This document shows, piece after piece, positions 36,898 through 47,464 of a DNA stretch of 64,000 nt. Numbering within the stretch: position 1 is the first letter of the stretch; every line of letters starts with the position of its first letter. A program made the translations under genes and the position numbers. The notes beneath the pieces were generated by a model that searched no databases, was not told the origin of the DNA, and saw nothing but the letters and a program-made list of their open reading frames with translations. Origin of the DNA: Noviherbaspirillum sedimenti (lineage in GTDB: Bacteria > Pseudomonadota > Gammaproteobacteria > Burkholderiales > Burkholderiaceae_D); contig NZ_QYUQ01000002.1 of the NCBI RefSeq assembly GCF_003590835.1, forward strand, positions 2,728,001 to 2,792,000, given 5' to 3'.

Positions 36898-37683
36898 TCA
36901 TGTCAGCAGGCGGCGGCGGGTAAGGAGCACGGCGACATAGAAGCCGCCGATGCAGTAGATCAGCAGGATGGCAAGATTGAGCACCACCCGGTCCGGCCAG
37001 CCGCCCAGTATCAGTGGCCGTACCAGTTCGACTGCAGCACGCAAGGGCAGGCATTGCGACAGTCGTTCCAGCCATTGCGGCAACTGCGAGACCGGATAGT
37101 ATACCCCCGAGAGAAAAACCATGGGCGTCAGCACCAGCGTGAAATAATAGGTAAAAAAATCATAACCGCGGGCCAGCGCATTGACGATCAAGCCGATCGC
37201 GGAAAAGCACATCCCGATCAGGAACAGCAAGGGCAACACCAGCAAGGTTTGCAGGTGCAGGCCAATGCCGAGCGCGAACATGACCGCCAGGATCGCCACG
37301 CCGGAAAACAGCGATTTGGTGGCCGCCCACAATATCTCCGCAAGCAGCACGTCATCCAGCGACAACGGCGCATTCATCAACGCGTCCCAGGTCTTTTGCA
37401 CATGCATGCGCGAGAATGCCGAATACAGTGCCTCAAACGAGGCCGCCATCATGATCGACATGCAAATCGATCCGGAAGCAAGGTACTGGATGTACGGAAT
37501 GCCGTCGATACTCTTGAGTAGTCCACCCAGGCCGTAGCCAAAGGCAATCAGGGTGATCAAGGGATCGGCGATATTACCCAGCACACTGGCCTTGGCAAGC
37601 TTTTTCCAGACCATGAAATTGCGCCGCCAGATCGGCACGAAGCGCAGCGAAAACTGCGGAAGTCGATATAAGGGATCCGTCAT
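36898..37683 (-). CDS. ABC-2 type permease of the NodJ/DrrB group
   Basis: 261 residues with six membrane helices and the ABC-2 arrangement. It begins YRLPQFSLRFVPIWRRNFMVWKK and has GYGLGGLLKSIDGIPYIQYLASG, both close to NodJ-type permeases. It is 2 bases from the partner ATPase gene, so together they form an exporter of unknown substrate. In rhizobia NodIJ exports lipochitooligosaccharides; there are no nod genes here. Confidence 0.9.
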   Translation of the reverse strand: MTDPLYRLPQFSLRFVPIWRRNFMVWKKLAKASVLGNIADPLITLIAFGYGLGGLLKSIDGIPYIQYLASGSICMSIMMAASFEALYSAFSRMHVQKTWDALMNAPLSLDDVLLAEILWAATKSLFSGVAILAVMFALGIGLHLQTLLVLPLLFLIGMCFSAIGLIVNALARGYDFFTYYFTLVLTPMVFLSGVYYPVSQLPQWLERLSQCLPLRAAVELVRPLILGGWPDRVVLNLAILLIYCIGGFYVAVLLTRRRLLT

Positions 37684-37684
37684 C

Positions 37685-38617
37685 TCAATCTCGCATTTCC
37701 CTGCCGGTCAACTTCATGAACAAGTCTTCGAGGTTCGCCGGCCGATGCAGATAGCGTATGCCTGGCATGGCCTGCAGCCCTTCCAGCAGCGCTTGCGCAT
37801 CGTTGGTATAGCAGAACACTGTTTCGCCGCTGACTTCCAGGCGCGCCGACTTGCCGCGCCCCTCCCGCTCACCCCAGGCCAGCGCATTGTCACCATACAC
37901 CTCGACCACCTCGGCTTCGATATGCCGGGCAATCAATTCGCGCGGCGAACCTTCCGCGATCAGCTTGCCGTGATCGATCACCGCCAGGCGGTCGCACAGG
38001 CGTTCGGCCTCATCCATGAAATGCGTCGTCAGGAGGATGGTCTTGCCTTCGGCCAGCAGCGATTTCAGGCGATCCCAGATCATGTGGCGTGCTTGCGGAT
38101 CGAGACCAGTGGTCGGCTCGTCCATGAAAATCAGGTCCGGATCATTGACCAGCGCACGCGCCAATGTCAGACGGCGCTTCATGCCGCCCGACAGTTCGCC
38201 GATGCGCGCATCCCGCTTCGCCGTCAGGTTAGAAAACTCCAGCAGTGCCGGTATGCGGGCCTTGATCGTGGTGTCATCCATGCCGAAGTAGCGGCCATAG
38301 ACGAGCAGATTTTCTGCGACCGTAAAATCCGGATCGAGGTTGTCGCCCTGCGGCACCACCCCCACCCGCAGGCGCGCTTCGCGGGCCTCATGGGGCACAT
38401 CCTTGCCGACCAGAGTGATGCTGCCGGCATCCGGCGCTGTCAGCCCAAGACACAGGCGCAATGTGGTCGTCTTGCCGGCGCCATTCGGTCCCAGCAAGCC
38501 ATAACATTCGCCACGTTGGAGGGAAAAGGACAAGTCATCGACCACCGCGGCCCTGTCCTCGCCTTTGCCATAGGACTTGCGTAAATTTTCTACTGAAAGG
38601 ATGGCCGGATCACCCAT
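37685..38617 (-). CDS. ABC transporter ATPase of the NodI/DrrA group
   Basis: 310 residues from the ATG at 38617 (a TTG three codons upstream is possible). Walker [10 protein letters not shown], signature LSGGMKRR, Walker [16 protein letters not shown]-loop [13 protein letters not shown]. The stretch [19 protein letters not shown] is strongly NodI-like. The C-terminal 70 residues form the accessory domain seen in DRA-type ATPases. It is the upstream gene of the pair and ends 2 bases before the permease start. Confidence 0.92.
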   Translation of the reverse strand: MGDPAILSVENLRKSYGKGEDRAAVVDDLSFSLQRGECYGLLGPNGAGKTTTLRLCLGLTAPDAGSITLVGKDVPHEAREARLRVGVVPQGDNLDPDFTVAENLLVYGRYFGMDDTTIKARIPALLEFSNLTAKRDARIGELSGGMKRRLTLARALVNDPDLIFMDEPTTGLDPQARHMIWDRLKSLLAEGKTILLTTHFMDEAERLCDRLAVIDHGKLIAEGSPRELIARHIEAEVVEVYGDNALAWGEREGRGKSARLEVSGETVFCYTNDAQALLEGLQAMPGIRYLHRPANLEDLFMKLTGREMRD

Positions 38618-38674
38618 GTTTAACAAGTTCGCTGTAAATATAATCTATATTGCCACAGATAATGACCGGCATAA

Positions 38675-38708
38675 AAAACAAAAGCCAGGCAGTGCCTGGC
38701 TTTTTTTT
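38675..38708. terminator. Terminator at the end of the ribosomal supercluster
   Basis: Stem GCCAGG/CCTGGC (extendable to GCCAGGCA/TGCCTGGC) with eight T on the plus side and TTTTGTTTTTT on the minus side. It ends the rplQ transcript on the minus strand; on that strand the NodI-type gene follows downstream and therefore needs its own promoter. Confidence 0.85.
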
Positions 38709-38734
38709 CATTATCGCAGAGTGGCGCGACAATA

Positions 38735-39130
38735 TTATTCCGCGCTGGTATCTTCCACTGCCTCGGTGGTTTCCGGACGGTCGACCAGTTCAACGAAAGC
38801 CATCGGTGCATTGTCGCCCTGACGGAAACCCATTTTCAGGATACGCAGATAGCCGCCATTGCGGGTCGCATAACGCGGGCCCAGTTCGGAGAACAGCTTG
38901 CCGACGATCTCACGGTCACGCAGGCGGTTGAATGCCAGACGCTTGTTGGCCAGAGTATCGGTCTTGCCCAGGGTCAGGATTGGCTCGACGACGCGGCGCA
39001 GTTCCTTGGCCTTCGGCAGGGTGGTCTTGATGGCTTCATGACGCAGCAGGGAGACAGTCATGTTGCGCAGCATCGCCAGGCGATGCGAGGAGGTACGATT
39101 CAGTTTACGGAGGCCGTGACGGTGACGCAT
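38735..39130 (-). CDS. rplQ: 50S ribosomal protein L17
   Basis: 131 residues; begins [20 protein letters not shown] and contains [21 protein letters not shown] sequence ([18 protein letters not shown]), standard for bacterial L17, which sits near the tunnel exit region of the large subunit. A short acidic tail ([12 protein letters not shown]) follows the conserved core. Last gene of the alpha operon, 131 bases after rpoA and followed by the terminator near 38690. Confidence 0.97.
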   Translation of the reverse strand: MRHRHGLRKLNRTSSHRLAMLRNMTVSLLRHEAIKTTLPKAKELRRVVEPILTLGKTDTLANKRLAFNRLRDREIVGKLFSELGPRYATRNGGYLRILKMGFRQGDNAPMAFVELVDRPETTEAVEDTSAE

Positions 39131-39235
39131 GGTATTTCCTTTCAGATGACAGTTTATATCCAGCTCTTCGATCGACTAGGCACAAGGCATAGTCGCGGGC
39201 CGGTCGGTATTAATGGCTTGTACTGCGTCGCTCCA

Positions 39236-39252
39236 GGGCCGCTGGGCGGCCC
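39236..39252 (-). other. Stem-loop in the rpoA-rplQ spacer
   Basis: GGGCCGC/GCGGCCC, a 7-bp stem of only G and C with a 3-base loop, 9 bases before the rpoA stop, so it overlaps or abuts the end of the 131-base spacer. No T-run follows, so it is more likely an mRNA-processing or stabilising structure than a terminator. Confidence 0.5.
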
Positions 39253-39261
39253 CGGTCGCGA

Positions 39262-40239
39262 TTACTTCTCCAGACCGGCGGGTGGCCAGTTCTCGAGTTT
39301 CATGCCGAGGGTCAAACCACGCGAAGCCAGCACTTCCTTGATTTCGTTCAAGGACTTGCGGCCCAGGTTCGGGGTCTTCAGCAATTCATTTTCGCTACGC
39401 TGGATCAGGTCACCAATGTAGTAAATATTTTCCGCCTTCAGGCAATTGGCCGAACGCACGGTCAACTCAAGGTCATCCACCGGACGCAGCAGGATCGGAT
39501 CGACCGACGGTGCGCGCGACGGTGCTTCAGCAGCGGCTTCCGTGCCTTCCAGGGCAGCAAACACGCTCAACTGGTCAACCAGTACGCGAGCCGACTGGCG
39601 GATCGCTTCTTCCGGCGAAATCACGCCATTGGTTTCGATATTGATGACCAGCTTGTCGAGGTCGGTACGCTGTTCCACGCGAGCGGATTCAACGGCGTAA
39701 GACACGCGACGCACCGGCGAGAAAGACGCATCCAGGATGATACGGCCGATAGTCTTGTTGGTGTCTTCCGACAGGCGGCGCACATTGCCAGGCACATAGC
39801 CACGGCCTTTCTCAACCTTGATCTGCATGTCGAGCTTGCCGCCCGCAGTCAAGTGGGCAATCACGTGATCCGGATTGATCAGCTCAACGTCGTGCGGCAG
39901 GTCGATGTCCGACGCCAGCACAGCACCTTCACCTTCTTTTTTCAGGGTCAGGGTGACTTCGTCGCGATTGTGCAGCTTGAACACGACACCCTTCAAGTTC
40001 AGCAACAGGTCGACCACGTCTTCCTGCACGCCATCCAGCGAGGAATACTCATGCACGACACCGGCGATCGTCACTTCAGTCGGTGCATAGCCGACCATCG
40101 ACGACAGCAGGACGCGGCGCAGCGCGTTGCCGAGCGTATGGCCATAGCCGCGTTCGAACGGCTCCATCACGACTTTGGCATGACCGGCGCCGAGCGCTTC
40201 TACTTCGATGATACGGGGTTTCAACAAGCTGTTTTGCAT
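39262..40239 (-). CDS. rpoA: RNA polymerase subunit alpha
   Basis: 325 residues: N-terminal dimerisation domain ([21 protein letters not shown]) and C-terminal domain that touches UP elements and activators ([20 protein letters not shown], then [16 protein letters not shown]), joined by a flexible linker around residues 236-250 (Ala/Pro/Ser-rich). The gene follows rpsD in the alpha operon after a 147-base spacer that holds a palindrome. Confidence 0.98.
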   Translation of the reverse strand: MQNSLLKPRIIEVEALGAGHAKVVMEPFERGYGHTLGNALRRVLLSSMVGYAPTEVTIAGVVHEYSSLDGVQEDVVDLLLNLKGVVFKLHNRDEVTLTLKKEGEGAVLASDIDLPHDVELINPDHVIAHLTAGGKLDMQIKVEKGRGYVPGNVRRLSEDTNKTIGRIILDASFSPVRRVSYAVESARVEQRTDLDKLVINIETNGVISPEEAIRQSARVLVDQLSVFAALEGTEAAAEAPSRAPSVDPILLRPVDDLELTVRSANCLKAENIYYIGDLIQRSENELLKTPNLGRKSLNEIKEVLASRGLTLGMKLENWPPAGLEK

Positions 40240-40330
40240 GGAGGAATGTCCTTTTCAATACCCTCGGCTCGTTACACCGATAAGGCTGATGGAGTAAATC
40301 GACTATTGTGGAACGGGAAATTCAAACTGC

Positions 40331-40368
40331 TTGGGGACAGCGCTCCGACAACCGGACCCTGTCCCCAA
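40331..40368. repeat. Palindrome with GGGACAG arms between rpsD and rpoA
   Basis: TTGGGGACAG and CTGTCCCCAA are perfect 10-base inverted arms separated by 18 bases. It shares the outer arm with the elements around tuf but not their inner AATTCG and CATAAA sequences, so it is a diverged or sister type. It starts 18 bases 3' of the rpsD stop in transcript direction. Confidence 0.8.
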
Positions 40369-40386
40369 CTGATACAGATAATTGTA

Positions 40387-41010
40387 TTAACGCGAATACA
40401 ATTCGACGATCAGCGATTCGTTGACGTCGTTGGCGATTTCGCTGCGGTCAGGAGCTGCCTTGAAAGTGCCTTCCATCTTCTTGGCATCAACGGCAACCCA
40501 GGAAGGCAGGCCAACTTGCTCGGCCAGCGACAAGGCTTCGACGATACGGGTCTGCTTCTTGGCCTTTTCACGCACGGCAACCACGTCGCCTGCTTTCACT
40601 TGATAGGAAGCGATGTTCACAACGGTGCCATTGACGGTGAATGCCTTGTGGCTGACCAGCTGGCGCGCTTCAGCGCGGGTCGAACCAAAACCCATGCGAT
40701 AAGCGACATTGTCCAGACGCTGTTCCAGCAACTTCAGCAGGGTTTCGCCAGTATTGCCCTTGCGGCGCTCGGCTTCAGCGAAATAGCGGCGGAACTGACG
40801 CTCCAGGATGCCGTACATACGCTTGACCTTTTGCTTTTCACGCAACTGGTTGCCGTAGTCCGACGTACGGGCGCCGGAAGTACGACCATGCTGACCAGGC
40901 TTGGAATCCAGCTTGCACTTGGAATCCAGCGAGCGGCGGGCGCTCTTGAGGAACAGGTCGGTGCCTTCGCGGCGGGAGAGTTTTGCTTTAGGTCCGATAT
41001 AACGTGCCAC
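40387..41010 (-). CDS. rpsD: 30S ribosomal protein S4
   Basis: 207 residues; N-terminal [24 protein letters not shown] split as usual, an S4 RNA-binding domain ([23 protein letters not shown]), all standard. S4 nucleates 16S rRNA assembly and in E. coli represses its own operon by binding a leader pseudoknot. It lies between rpsK (146 bases away) and rpoA (147 bases), gaps that are wider than in E. coli. Confidence 0.97.
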   Translation of the reverse strand: MARYIGPKAKLSRREGTDLFLKSARRSLDSKCKLDSKPGQHGRTSGARTSDYGNQLREKQKVKRMYGILERQFRRYFAEAERRKGNTGETLLKLLEQRLDNVAYRMGFGSTRAEARQLVSHKAFTVNGTVVNIASYQVKAGDVVAVREKAKKQTRIVEALSLAEQVGLPSWVAVDAKKMEGTFKAAPDRSEIANDVNESLIVELYSR

Positions 41011-41106
41011 AACAATTTCCTTTGTATATAAATGACGCCCCGAGCCAGCAATGGCCAGGCGCTAGTTTGATCGATTGGCAATCAAACGGTGGTCTTAAGG
41101 ACAAAA

Positions 41107-41127
41107 CCCGCCAGTATACCTGGCGGG
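41107..41127 (-). terminator. Terminator-like hairpin between rpsK and rpsD
   Basis: On the minus strand CCCGCCAG/CTGGCGGG with a 5-base loop is followed by TTTTGT. The T-run is short, so it probably attenuates rather than stops transcription into rpsD and rpoA. A second weaker hairpin (GTTTGAT/ATCAAAC) follows near 41064-41088. Confidence 0.5.
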
Positions 41128-41156
41128 CGAATTTACTGCCAACAGCAAATTACAAC

Positions 41157-41561
41157 TTAGATACGACGACGCTTCGGCGGACGGCAACCATTATGCGGCA
41201 CCGGAGTCACGTCCTGGATCTGGGTGATCTTGATACCCAGATTGTTCAATGCGCGCACCGCAGATTCACGGCCCGGGCCTGGGCCCTTGATACGCACTTC
41301 CAGATTCTTCACGCCACACTCCACTGCCACCTTGCCGGCGGCTTCCGCCGCCACCTGGGCTGCGAACGGGGTCGATTTGCGCGAGCCCTTGAAGCCGGCG
41401 CCACCCGAAGTCGCCCAGGACAGGGCATTGCCCTGGCGGTCGGTAATCGTGATGATCGTGTTGTTGAAGGAAGCGTGGATGTGCGCGATACCTTCAGCGA
41501 CGTTCTTTTTGACTTTTTTACGCACGCGTGCTGCGGCGGCGTTACTTGGTGCTTTTGCCAT
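41157..41561 (-). CDS. rpsK: 30S ribosomal protein S11
   Basis: 134 residues; conserved core [36 protein letters not shown] and the basic end [13 protein letters not shown]11 forms the platform of the small subunit next to the mRNA exit. Slightly longer N-terminal tail ([19 protein letters not shown]), typical of betaproteobacteria. Follows rpsM by 33 bases. Confidence 0.97.
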   Translation of the reverse strand: MAKAPSNAAAARVRKKVKKNVAEGIAHIHASFNNTIITITDRQGNALSWATSGGAGFKGSRKSTPFAAQVAAEAAGKVAVECGVKNLEVRIKGPGPGRESAVRALNNLGIKITQIQDVTPVPHNGCRPPKRRRI

Positions 41562-41594
41562 AATGGTTTTCCTTGAATCCGACTAATGCCTGGA

Positions 41595-41960
41595 TTATTT
41601 CTTCAGCGATTGCGCTGCCTTGCGCGGGCCCTTGCGGGTACGGGCATTGGTGCGTGTGCGTTGACCGCGGCACGGCAAGCCCTTGCGATGACGCATGCCG
41701 CGATAGCAACCCAAGTCCATCAAACGCTTGATGTTCATGGACAACTCACGGCGCAGATCGCCTTCGACGACGAACTTGCCGATTTCATCGCGCAGTTTTT
41801 CCAGTTCGTTGTCATCCAGATCCTTGACCTTTTTATTGGTCGGGACTCCGGTCTTGACGCAGATATCCTGTGCGCGTGGACGGCCAATGCCATAAATGGC
41901 GGTCAGGCCAATCACGGTGTGCTGATGGTTGGGGATATTAACCCCTGCGATACGTGCCAT
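41595..41960 (-). CDS. rpsM: 30S ribosomal protein S13
   Basis: 121 residues: [19 protein letters not shown], helix-two-turn-helix region, and [20 protein letters not shown] at the C-terminal end, which reaches the P-site tRNA and bridges to the 50S. Basic tail [11 protein letters not shown]. It is 27 bases after rpmJ. Confidence 0.97.
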   Translation of the reverse strand: MARIAGVNIPNHQHTVIGLTAIYGIGRPRAQDICVKTGVPTNKKVKDLDDNELEKLRDEIGKFVVEGDLRRELSMNIKRLMDLGCYRGMRHRKGLPCRGQRTRTNARTRKGPRKAAQSLKK

Positions 41961-41987
41961 TCGTTATTCCTCGATCAATAACGTTAA

Positions 41988-42101
41988 TTAACCTTGGCGC
42001 TGCTTATGACGCGGTTCGGTGCAAATCACACGAACAACGCCCTTGCGCTTGATAATCTTGCAGTTGCGGCAGATCCGCTTTACGGATGCGAGCACTTTCA
42101 T
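41988..42101 (-). CDS. rpmJ: 50S ribosomal protein L36 (zinc-binding form)
   Basis: 37 residues, too short for most gene finders: starts [15 protein letters not shown] and ends EPRHKQRQG. Cys11, Cys14, Cys27 and His32 form the zinc ribbon, so this is the C+ paralogue. It lies in its usual place between infA and rpsM. Under zinc limitation bacteria often use a zinc-free copy elsewhere; none is visible here. Confidence 0.96.
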   Translation of the reverse strand: MKVLASVKRICRNCKIIKRKGVVRVICTEPRHKQRQG

Positions 42102-42136
42102 TTTTGCCCTCTTTCTTTCATTTTCTAAAACAACGT

Positions 42137-42160
42137 GGGACAGAGTGAAAAACCGGTCCC
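42137..42160. repeat. Degenerate GGGACAGAGT element between infA and rpmJ
   Basis: GGGACAGAGT followed by a short partner GTCCC at 42156. The first ten bases are identical to those of the elements at 48118 and 53545 and lie on the same strand. The second arm is reduced to five bases. It is 10 bases 3' of the infA stop in transcript direction. Confidence 0.55.
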
Positions 42161-42170
42161 TAATCAGTCA

Positions 42171-42389
42171 CTACTTGGTGCGGAACACGATGCGCGCACG
42201 ACTCAGGTCATACGGCGTCATTTCCACAGTTACCTTATCGCCAGGCAGGATGCGGATGTAATTCATTCGCATCCTGCCCGAAATATGGCCCAGCACGATA
42301 TGACCATTTTCCAGCTTGACCCTAAACGTCGCATTCGGAAGGTTTTCAAGAACCTCACCCTGCATCTGAATTACGTCATCCTTCGCCAT
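42171..42389 (-). CDS. infA: Translation initiation factor IF-1
   Basis: 72 residues, a single OB fold: [20 protein letters not shown], then [20 protein letters not shown] and [20 protein letters not shown]. Binds the A site of the 30S subunit during initiation. It lies between secY and rpmJ, the normal betaproteobacterial order. 24 bases separate it from secY. Confidence 0.97.
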   Translation of the reverse strand: MAKDDVIQMQGEVLENLPNATFRVKLENGHIVLGHISGRMRMNYIRILPGDKVTVEMTPYDLSRARIVFRTK

Positions 42390-42413
42390 GCGCCTAGCTC
42401 ATTCTCCTGACGC

Positions 42414-43748
42414 CTAGCGTAGCGGCAGGCCACCCTTGAAATTTGCCTTTTTCAACAGCGATTCATATTGCTGCGACATCACATAATTCTGTACCTGCGC
42501 CATGAAATCCATGGTCACCACCACGATAATCAGCAGTGATGTGCCGCCAAAGTAGAAAGGAACTTGCCACTTGGCGATCATAAATTCCGGCAACAGACAC
42601 ACCAGGGTGATATACACCGCACCAACCAGGGTCAGACGCGTCAGAATCTTGTCAATGTAGCGCGCAGTCTGCTCACCTGGACGAATCCCTGGAACGAACG
42701 CGCCGCTCTTCTTCAGGTTGTCGGCCGTCTCCTTGCTATTGAATACCAGTGCGGTATAGAAAAAGCAGAAGAACACGATGGCGATTGCATACAACAAGGC
42801 ATGAATCGGTTCACCCGGTGCCAGCGAGGCAGCCAGATCCTTCAGGAAGCGCACCACTGGATTGGTGACATCGCCCGATGAAGTGAACCAGCTCGTGATC
42901 GTCGCCGGAAACAGGATGATCGACGAAGCGAAGATCGGCGGAATCACGCCAGCCATATTCAACTTCAGCGGCAAATGACTGCTCTGACCACCGTAGATCT
43001 TGTTACCGACCTGACGCTTGGCATAATTCACCAGGATCTTGCGCTGACCACGTTCGATAAACACGACCAGGTAAGTCACAGCGACCGCCACCACACAAAT
43101 CAAGATCGCCGACAGGGCATTCATGGAACCGGTGCGAACCAGTTCGAACAAGCCACCCAGCGCACTTGGCAGTCCCGCTGCAATACCAGCGAAAATGATG
43201 ATCGAAATACCGTTGCCCAAACCGCGCTCGGTAATCTGTTCACCAAGCCACATCAGGAACATCGTGCCAGTCACCAGCGTAACCACCGCGGTCAGACGAA
43301 ACGCCATGCCCGGGTCAATCACCAGACCAGCCTGCGATTCAAGCGCAACAGCAATCCCGAACGCCTGAAACAGTGCCAGCCCCAGCGTGCCATAACGCGT
43401 GTACTGGGTAATCTTGCGACGACCCGACTCGCCTTCTTTCTTGATCGCTTCGAGCTGCGGCGAAACCACCGTCAGCAGCTGCATGATGATCGACGCCGAA
43501 ATATACGGCATGATCCCCAACGCAAAGATCGTGAAACGCGACAGCGCACCACCGGAAAACATGTTAAACATGCCCAGGATACCGCCCTGGTTCTGTTTGA
43601 ACAGTTCACCCAGCTGTGTCGGGTCAATGCCCGGCACTGGAATATGCGCACCAATCCGATACACCACCAATGCGCCCAGCAGGAACCAGAGACGGCCCCA
43701 CGGAAAACCGCTCGCCGAGCGCTTGGCAGTTTGAGGAGCAGTAGCCAA
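42414..43748 (-). CDS. secY: SecY, core of the protein translocon
   Basis: 444 residues, ten membrane helices. Visible are the plug region after helix 1 ([11 protein letters not shown]), helix 2 gate ([15 protein letters not shown]), and the C5/C6 cytoplasmic loops with [20 protein letters not shown] that contact the ribosome and SecA. With SecE and SecG it forms the inner-membrane channel. It is preceded by rplO (25 bases) in the spc operon. Confidence 0.98.
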   Translation of the reverse strand: MATAPQTAKRSASGFPWGRLWFLLGALVVYRIGAHIPVPGIDPTQLGELFKQNQGGILGMFNMFSGGALSRFTIFALGIMPYISASIIMQLLTVVSPQLEAIKKEGESGRRKITQYTRYGTLGLALFQAFGIAVALESQAGLVIDPGMAFRLTAVVTLVTGTMFLMWLGEQITERGLGNGISIIIFAGIAAGLPSALGGLFELVRTGSMNALSAILICVVAVAVTYLVVFIERGQRKILVNYAKRQVGNKIYGGQSSHLPLKLNMAGVIPPIFASSIILFPATITSWFTSSGDVTNPVVRFLKDLAASLAPGEPIHALLYAIAIVFFCFFYTALVFNSKETADNLKKSGAFVPGIRPGEQTARYIDKILTRLTLVGAVYITLVCLLPEFMIAKWQVPFYFGGTSLLIIVVVTMDFMAQVQNYVMSQQYESLLKKANFKGGLPLR

Positions 43749-43773
43749 TTCTTACTCCAGGTTAGCCGTAACT

Positions 43774-44205
43774 TTACGCAACAGAGCCGCCAGCGGCTTC
43801 AATCGCAGCCTTCGCACCCTTGGTGGCGATCACGCCCTTCAGAGTGATTTTCTTGCTGATTTCACCGGACAGAATGACACGCACGACACGCGCCAATTCA
43901 CCGACCAGGCCAGCCTGCTTCAATGCCACCACATCGACTTCAGCAACCGGGAGATTCTCCAGATCGCCTAGGCGAACTTCCGCCTTGTACGGTGTAGCCA
44001 GCGACTTGAAGCCACGCTTCGGCAGGCGGCGTTGCAGAGGCATCTGACCGCCTTCAAAACCGACCTTGTGAAAACCGCCCGAACGGGATTTCTGACCTTT
44101 GTGTCCGCGACCGGCAGTCTTGCCCAGGCCCGAACCGATACCGCGACCGACGCGACGCTTGGCGTGCTTTGCGCCTTCTGCCGGCTGAATGCTATTCAAT
44201 TCCAT
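43774..44205 (-). CDS. rplO: 50S ribosomal protein L15
   Basis: 143 residues from the ATG at 44205 ([20 protein letters not shown]), which has GGAG six bases upstream; an in-frame GTG four codons earlier overlaps that site and is rejected. The glycine-rich [18 protein letters not shown] and [18 protein letters not shown] are hallmark L15 sequences that thread into 23S rRNA. Confidence 0.97.
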   Translation of the reverse strand: MELNSIQPAEGAKHAKRRVGRGIGSGLGKTAGRGHKGQKSRSGGFHKVGFEGGQMPLQRRLPKRGFKSLATPYKAEVRLGDLENLPVAEVDVVALKQAGLVGELARVVRVILSGEISKKITLKGVIATKGAKAAIEAAGGSVA

Positions 44206-44232
44206 GGTTTGCTCCACTCATAAGCGCGAGGC

Positions 44233-44412
44233 TTACGAGATCACTTTCACGAGATACGAAACCTTGTTGATCATGCCGCGCACCGACGGAGTGTCCTGCA
44301 ACTCCGAAACGGAATTCACGCGGCGCAGGCCCAGACCACGCACCGTAGCGCGATGATCCTGACGTGTGCCGATCAAACCCTTGACCAGTTTCACTTTGAC
44401 TGTATTTGCCAT
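44233..44412 (-). CDS. rpmD: 50S ribosomal protein L30
   Basis: 59 residues from the ATG at 44412 ([16 protein letters not shown]), ending [14 protein letters not shown]. Size and sequence fit bacterial L30, a small protein near the 5S/central protuberance side. Sits between rpsE (10 bases) and rplO (27 bases). Confidence 0.95.
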   Translation of the reverse strand: MANTVKVKLVKGLIGTRQDHRATVRGLGLRRVNSVSELQDTPSVRGMINKVSYLVKVIS

Positions 44413-44422
44413 GTCGATCACC

Positions 44423-44941
44423 TTAACCCAGAATTTCTTCAACGGACAGACCGCGCTTGGCGGCGATTTCCGAGGCAGTATTCATCTTGGCCAGGCCGTT
44501 CAGGGTCGCACGCACCATGTTGTACGGGTTGGTCGAGCCGTTCGACTTGGCCACCACGTTGGTCACGCCCATCACTTCGAAAATAGCGCGCATCGGGCCA
44601 CCAGCAATCACGCCGGTACCTTCCTTCGCCGGCGCCATCAGCACCTTGGAGGCGCCATGCTTGCCGTTGACGGTATGCTGCAGGGTGCCGTTCTTCAAGG
44701 TGACCTTGATCATCTTGCGACGCGCCTCTTCCATCGCTTTTTGCACGGCGACTGGCACTTCTTTTGACTTGCCCTTGCCCATGCCGATGCGGCCATCGCC
44801 ATCACCGACCACGACCAGCGCTGCGAAACCCATGATACGGCCGCCCTTCACCACTTTGGTGACGCGATTAACCGCAATCATCTTTTCGCGCATGCCGTCA
44901 TCGGGCTTGTCGCTTTGCTGCTTTGCTTGCATCTTTGCCAT
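44423..44941 (-). CDS. rpsE: 30S ribosomal protein S5
   Basis: 172 residues. The N-terminal dsRNA-binding-like domain carries [20 protein letters not shown], with the loop residues whose changes cause spectinomycin resistance in other species (conserved KVVKGG here, so wild type in form). C-terminal [19 protein letters not shown]. Acts in decoding accuracy and mRNA entry. The gap to rplR is 12 bases. Confidence 0.97.
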   Translation of the reverse strand: MAKMQAKQQSDKPDDGMREKMIAVNRVTKVVKGGRIMGFAALVVVGDGDGRIGMGKGKSKEVPVAVQKAMEEARRKMIKVTLKNGTLQHTVNGKHGASKVLMAPAKEGTGVIAGGPMRAIFEVMGVTNVVAKSNGSTNPYNMVRATLNGLAKMNTASEIAAKRGLSVEEILG

Positions 44942-44953
44942 GACGATTCTTCC

Positions 44954-45316
44954 TTAGAACTTCAGACCGGCTTCACGGGCAGCTTCTGCTACTGCCTTGA
45001 TGCGGCCGTGATAACGGAAACCGGAGCGGTCGAACGCGACTTCGGCGATACCGGCTTGCAATGCCTTCTCCGCAACGCGCTTGCCTACCAGGGCAGCTGC
45101 GGCAGCATTGCCGCCAACACCCGATTGACCTGCCAGTTGCTGGCGCACTTCCGCTTCCAGCGTCGAGGCCGAAGCCAGCACTTTTGCGTCCGGACCGATG
45201 ATGCTTGCATAGATATGCAAGTTGGTACGGTGCACTGCCAGGCGGTTCACCTTGAGCTCTGCGATCTTAGCGCGGGTTTGAGTTGCGCGGCGCAGACGTG
45301 ATTGTTTCTTGTCCAT
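44954..45316 (-). CDS. rplR: 50S ribosomal protein L18
   Basis: 120 residues from [17 protein letters not shown] (a second ATG directly upstream at 45319 is possible). L18 binds 5S rRNA with L5. Conserved [19 protein letters not shown] stretch and the end [20 protein letters not shown] are typical. Confidence 0.97.
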   Translation of the reverse strand: MDKKQSRLRRATQTRAKIAELKVNRLAVHRTNLHIYASIIGPDAKVLASASTLEAEVRQQLAGQSGVGGNAAAAALVGKRVAEKALQAGIAEVAFDRSGFRYHGRIKAVAEAAREAGLKF

Positions 45317-45328
45317 CATCAGCCCCTA

Positions 45329-45862
45329 TTACTTCTTCTTGGTTTCTTTGATGATTACCACTTCGTCCGAATAACGGACGCCCTTGCCCTTGTAAGGCTC
45401 AGGACTGCGGTAAGCACGAACTTCGGCGGCAACCTGGCCAACGCGCTGGCGGTCAATCCCTTTGATCAGGATTTCCGTCTGCGTCGGGGTTTCGCACTTG
45501 ACGCCAGCCGGCATCTGATGCACCACCGGATGGGAGAAGCCGAGCGACAGGTTGAGCTTGTCACCTTGAGCCTGGGCCTTGTAGCCCACGCCGACCAGTG
45601 TCAGCTTCCGTTCAAAACCCTTGGTGACGCCACTGACCATGTTATTGACCAGCGCACGCAAGGTGCCCGACATGGCATTGGCTTCGCGGCTTTCATCGGC
45701 CGGCTCAAACTTCAGGGTGCCATTGTCATTCTGGACCTTTACCAGGCCATTCAGCGACTGGCTCAAGCTCCCCAAAGGACCTTTTACAGTGATTTGCTCT
45801 GCACTTACGGCTGCTTCCGTGCCTTGCGGCAGTGCAATCGGCATTTTACCTACACGAGACAT
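45329..45862 (-). CDS. rplF: 50S ribosomal protein L6
   Basis: 177 residues from the ATG at 45862 ([14 protein letters not shown]), exactly the family length; the upstream extension overlaps rpsH and is rejected. C-terminal [16 protein letters not shown] is diagnostic. L6 lies near the factor-binding site of the 50S subunit. Confidence 0.97.
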   Translation of the reverse strand: MSRVGKMPIALPQGTEAAVSAEQITVKGPLGSLSQSLNGLVKVQNDNGTLKFEPADESREANAMSGTLRALVNNMVSGVTKGFERKLTLVGVGYKAQAQGDKLNLSLGFSHPVVHQMPAGVKCETPTQTEILIKGIDRQRVGQVAAEVRAYRSPEPYKGKGVRYSDEVVIIKETKKK

Positions 45863-45872
45863 CTTGCACTCC

Positions 45873-46268
45873 TTAGGCGACGTAGCAAATAACTTCGCCA
45901 CCGACACCGGTCGCGCGCGCTTTGCGGTCAGTCATGACGCCTTGCGGGGTCGACACAATCGCCACACCCAGACCGTTCATGACACTTGGAATTTCGTCCT
46001 TGCCTTTGTAGATGCGCAGACCAGGGCGGGAAACCCGCTCCAGGCGCTCGATGACAGGACGGCCAGCATAATATTTCAAACCGATTTTCAACTCGGACTT
46101 GCCATCTGCCGAAGCAACAGCAAAATCCTCGATGTAACCTTCAGCCTTCAACACATTAGCGATGGCAATTTTCACCTTGGAAGATGGCATTGCCACGGTA
46201 GTCTTCTGCACAACTTGTGCATTGCGAATGCGGGTCAGCATATCGGCGATAGGATCGCTCATACTCAT
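45873..46268 (-). CDS. rpsH: 30S ribosomal protein S8
   Basis: 131 residues: [18 protein letters not shown], then [13 protein letters not shown] [19 protein letters not shown] and the [13 protein letters not shown] end. Primary 16S binder; in E. coli it represses the spc operon by binding the rplE region of the mRNA. The spacer to rpsN is 14 bases. Confidence 0.97.
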   Translation of the reverse strand: MSMSDPIADMLTRIRNAQVVQKTTVAMPSSKVKIAIANVLKAEGYIEDFAVASADGKSELKIGLKYYAGRPVIERLERVSRPGLRIYKGKDEIPSVMNGLGVAIVSTPQGVMTDRKARATGVGGEVICYVA

Positions 46269-46282
46269 TGCATATTCCCCTA

Positions 46283-46588
46283 TTACCAGCTTGCTTTAGT
46301 CATACCCGGGATTTCACCACGCATGGCGATTTCACGGAGCTTGATACGGCCCAGACCGAACTTGCGGAAAGTGCCACGTGGACGACCAGTCAGGGCGCAG
46401 CGATTACGCTGGCGAGTCGGCGCCGAATTGCGCGGCAACGCCTGCAACTTCAGGCGCGCTTCGTAGCGCTCTTCTTCCGACTTGGATTGATCGTCGATGA
46501 TTGCCTTCAACTCGGCACGCTTGCCAGCGAATTTCTTCACCAGCTCAGCACGCTTTTGTTCACGGTTAATCAGTGCCAGTTTTGCCAT
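46283..46588 (-). CDS. rpsN: 30S ribosomal protein S14 (zinc-free form)
   Basis: 101 residues, the long C- form: begins [20 protein letters not shown] and has [20 protein letters not shown], with a single cysteine instead of the four-cysteine zinc knuckle of the short form. Located at the 30S head. Seven bases separate it from rplE. Confidence 0.97.
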   Translation of the reverse strand: MAKLALINREQKRAELVKKFAGKRAELKAIIDDQSKSEEERYEARLKLQALPRNSAPTRQRNRCALTGRPRGTFRKFGLGRIKLREIAMRGEIPGMTKASW

Positions 46589-46595
46589 GGCAACC

Positions 46596-47135
46596 TCAGT
46601 TTCTGAACGGAAATTTAAATGCGGCGAGAAGCGCTTTTGCCTCGTCGTCGGTCTTCGCAGTCGTGGTGATACTGATATTCATACCACGCAGCGCATCGAT
46701 CTTGTCGTACTCGATTTCGGGGAAAATGATCTGCTCTTTCACACCGATATTGTAGTTACCACGACCATCGAACGAACGACCGGATACACCACGGAAGTCA
46801 CGTACACGCGGCAGCGCCACAGTGATCAGGCGATCGAGAAACTCGTACATTTGTGCGCCGCGCAGGGTCACCATGCAACCGATCGGATAACCTTCGCGAA
46901 TCTTGAAACCCGCGATAGCCTTGCGCGCCTTGGTCACGACAGGCTTCTGGCCAGCGATCTTGGTCAGATCACCAACAGCATGCTCAATGATCTTCTTGTC
47001 AGCAACAGCTTCCGACAAGCCCATGTTCAGGGTGATCTTGGTCAGACGCGGGACTTCCATGACCGACTTGTAACCGAACTTCGCGGTCAGGTCGCCAGCG
47101 ACTTTTTGTTTGTAGAATTCTTGGAGACGGGCCAT
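46596..47135 (-). CDS. rplE: 50S ribosomal protein L5
   Basis: 179 residues from [16 protein letters not shown] (an ATG two codons earlier at 47141 overlaps the rplX stop and is the alternative). Contains [12 protein letters not shown] and [16 protein letters not shown]. Binds 5S rRNA and contacts P-site tRNA. Coupled to rplX. Confidence 0.97.
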   Translation of the reverse strand: MARLQEFYKQKVAGDLTAKFGYKSVMEVPRLTKITLNMGLSEAVADKKIIEHAVGDLTKIAGQKPVVTKARKAIAGFKIREGYPIGCMVTLRGAQMYEFLDRLITVALPRVRDFRGVSGRSFDGRGNYNIGVKEQIIFPEIEYDKIDALRGMNISITTTAKTDDEAKALLAAFKFPFRN

Positions 47136-47140
47136 GATCA

Positions 47141-47455
47141 TTACACCTTCACGACTTCGCCGCTGGACTTGTAGACGCGGACTTTTTTGTCATCCACAGT
47201 CTTGTAGCCCACGCGATCGGCCTTGCCAGTCGCTGCATTGAACAATGCAACGTTGGACACATGAATTGGCATCAGTTTGTCGACGATGCCGCCAGTTGCA
47301 CCGGTCATCGGGTTCGGCTTGGCCGCCTTCTTGGCGACATTCACACCTTCTACCACGACATAATTGGCGTCAACGCGCTGCTGAACTACGCCGCGCTTGC
47401 CTTTATCTTTGCCGGTCAGGACGATTACCTCGTCGTTTTTACGAATCTTGCTCAT
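47141..47455 (-). CDS. rplX: 50S ribosomal protein L24
   Basis: 104 residues, KOW motif at the start ([18 protein letters not shown]) and conserved [15 protein letters not shown]. One of the two assembly initiators of the 50S subunit, near the tunnel exit. Nine bases from rplN. Confidence 0.97.
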   Translation of the reverse strand: MSKIRKNDEVIVLTGKDKGKRGVVQQRVDANYVVVEGVNVAKKAAKPNPMTGATGGIVDKLMPIHVSNVALFNAATGKADRVGYKTVDDKKVRVYKSSGEVVKV

Positions 47456-47464
47456 GACGACTCC

